From: Odontesthes bonariensis
Taxonomy: Eukaryota > Chordata > Actinopteri > Atheriniformes > Atherinopsidae
Assembly (NCBI RefSeq): GCF_027942865.1
Contig: NC_134510.1
Location: forward strand, 27,941,163-28,005,162
Length of the DNA: 64,000 bases
Direction: 5' to 3'
Part shown: positions 63,222-64,000 of the stretch, piece after piece
Numbering within the stretch: the stretch's first letter is position 1
Layout of the letters: the number at the start of each line of letters is the position of its first letter
Made by a program: the position numbers and the translations under genes
The notes under the pieces: generated by a model
Told to the model about the DNA's origin: nothing
The model's database searches: none
The model's input: only the letters and a program-made list of their open reading frames with translations

Positions 63222-64000
63222 CTACAAAAAAGAAAAGTACTATATATTTGCTTGTATAATTCAAGAAATTTAGCCAAAGTTACCGTATATTGTAAAAGTT
63301 TGCTCAAAGTCATGTTTCCCTTAAAAAAAAAAAAGCTCCTTTAAATTAAAATGTAGATTTAAAGGAGGATTTTTAATTTATTTTTAAATTAAATGTAGAT
63401 AATACAAACACTGGGGTGAACAAGCCTTTTCTGTCGCTGCCCCCAGGCTCTGAAATAAGCTTCCCGTTGAGCTGCGTCTTATTTCTGACTTGGGCCTCTT
63501 CAAATCTAGGCCAAAAACCTACTTACTTAAGATTGATTTTAATACCCAGTAGTATGATGACACTTTTATCTTATTTGATTTTTTTGTATTTTATTGCTTT
63601 CACTGTTCTTTTATTGTTTTTATTTGTTTTTACGTATTCTTCTCTTTATTTATTACCTGCTGTAAAGCACTTTACAAACAATCGTTACTATGTACCAAAG
63701 GGCTGTATAAATAAAATACATTTACATTACATTTACATAATAGAGTTGTCAGGTTCTGGAGGCTTGCTTGTGTTTGGCTGCTGCTTACAGCTCTGTTCCA
63801 GGAGGTGGCGTCTGACTTCAGGAGGCACCAGCAACAGGTGTAACCTGTTATCCACTCATCAGGAGAGGCACCTTGTCTGCAGTTCCTCGTCGGAGTGTTT
63901 CACACGTAGGCTATGGTACGTTCGTTACCACCCCGACCAAGTCTATGCTCAAATCTTGCTCATGTATCTTGTCCTGTTTTTGACATCAGGTGTTTCCAGA
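63222..64000 (-). other. Meprin-like gene intron at the right edge
   Basis: It lies upstream of the acceptor TTTTTTGTAG at 63222. It contains the LINE relic described separately. No MAM or protease exon was found before the window ends. Confidence 0.7.
63405..63725 (+). mobile_element. 3' end of an L2/I-like LINE
   Basis: Plus-strand translation gives AFSVAAPRL, a stop in place of the usual Trp, then NKLPVELRLISDLGLFKSRP and KTYLLKIDF, the conserved C-terminus of several fish LINE open frames. An AT-rich 3' region follows with TGCTGTAAAGCACTTTACAA, GGGCTGTATAAATAAAATAC and ATTTACAT repeats. Inactive relic inside a host intron. Confidence 0.75.

Overview
This is vertebrate nuclear DNA and almost certainly comes from a ray-finned (teleost) fish. 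It has GT-AG introns, long AT-rich introns, many microsatellites, and teleost-style interspersed repeats: Tc1-like relics, short inverted-repeat DNA elements, a tRNA-derived SINE and LINE fragments. There are no bacterial operons, CRISPR arrays or tRNA/rRNA genes that I can support. All gene models were built by reading splice junctions and codon phase by eye; every internal junction keeps frame.

Layout. 676-8416 (-): seven exons of a Cbl-family E3 ubiquitin ligase, best called cblc; its 3' end lies left of the window. 13970-40573 (+): bcl3, an atypical nuclear I-kappa-B with seven ankyrin repeats, nine exons and two very large introns loaded with transposable elements. 42.1-48.1 kb (+): a DDX6-family DEAD-box RNA helicase (12 coding and non-coding exons), probably ddx61. 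52.2-57.4 kb (+): tomm40, the mitochondrial import channel. 57.4-61.2 kb: a repeat-rich convergent intergenic region. 61282-63221 (-): the 3' half of a meprin-like metalloprotease gene (MAM and MATH domains); the protease domain lies right of the window.

Context. The order cblc (-), bcl3 (+), tomm40 (+) resembles human 19q13 (BCL3-CBLC-...-TOMM40), while human DDX6 lies near CBL on 11q23. A DDX6-like gene beside cblc/bcl3 therefore looks like a second-round whole-genome-duplication copy that mammals lost from this location.

Transposable elements. bcl3 intron 2 has a tRNA-SINE inserted exactly at the 3' tail of a LINE, a second LINE copy in the same orientation, and a TTAA-flanked inverted-repeat element. 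Intron 3 has an ATT-flanked 707-bp inverted-repeat element, a nested repeat cluster near 33-34 kb and a Tc1 relic. The 57-61 kb interval has a Tx1-like LINE fragment broken by a TATG microsatellite, a candidate solo LTR and a two-copy tandem duplication.

I found no convincing wholly new biological system. The best leads are the C-terminal architecture and GC-AG intron of the meprin gene, the lost-in-mammals helicase duplicate, and several structured mobile elements.
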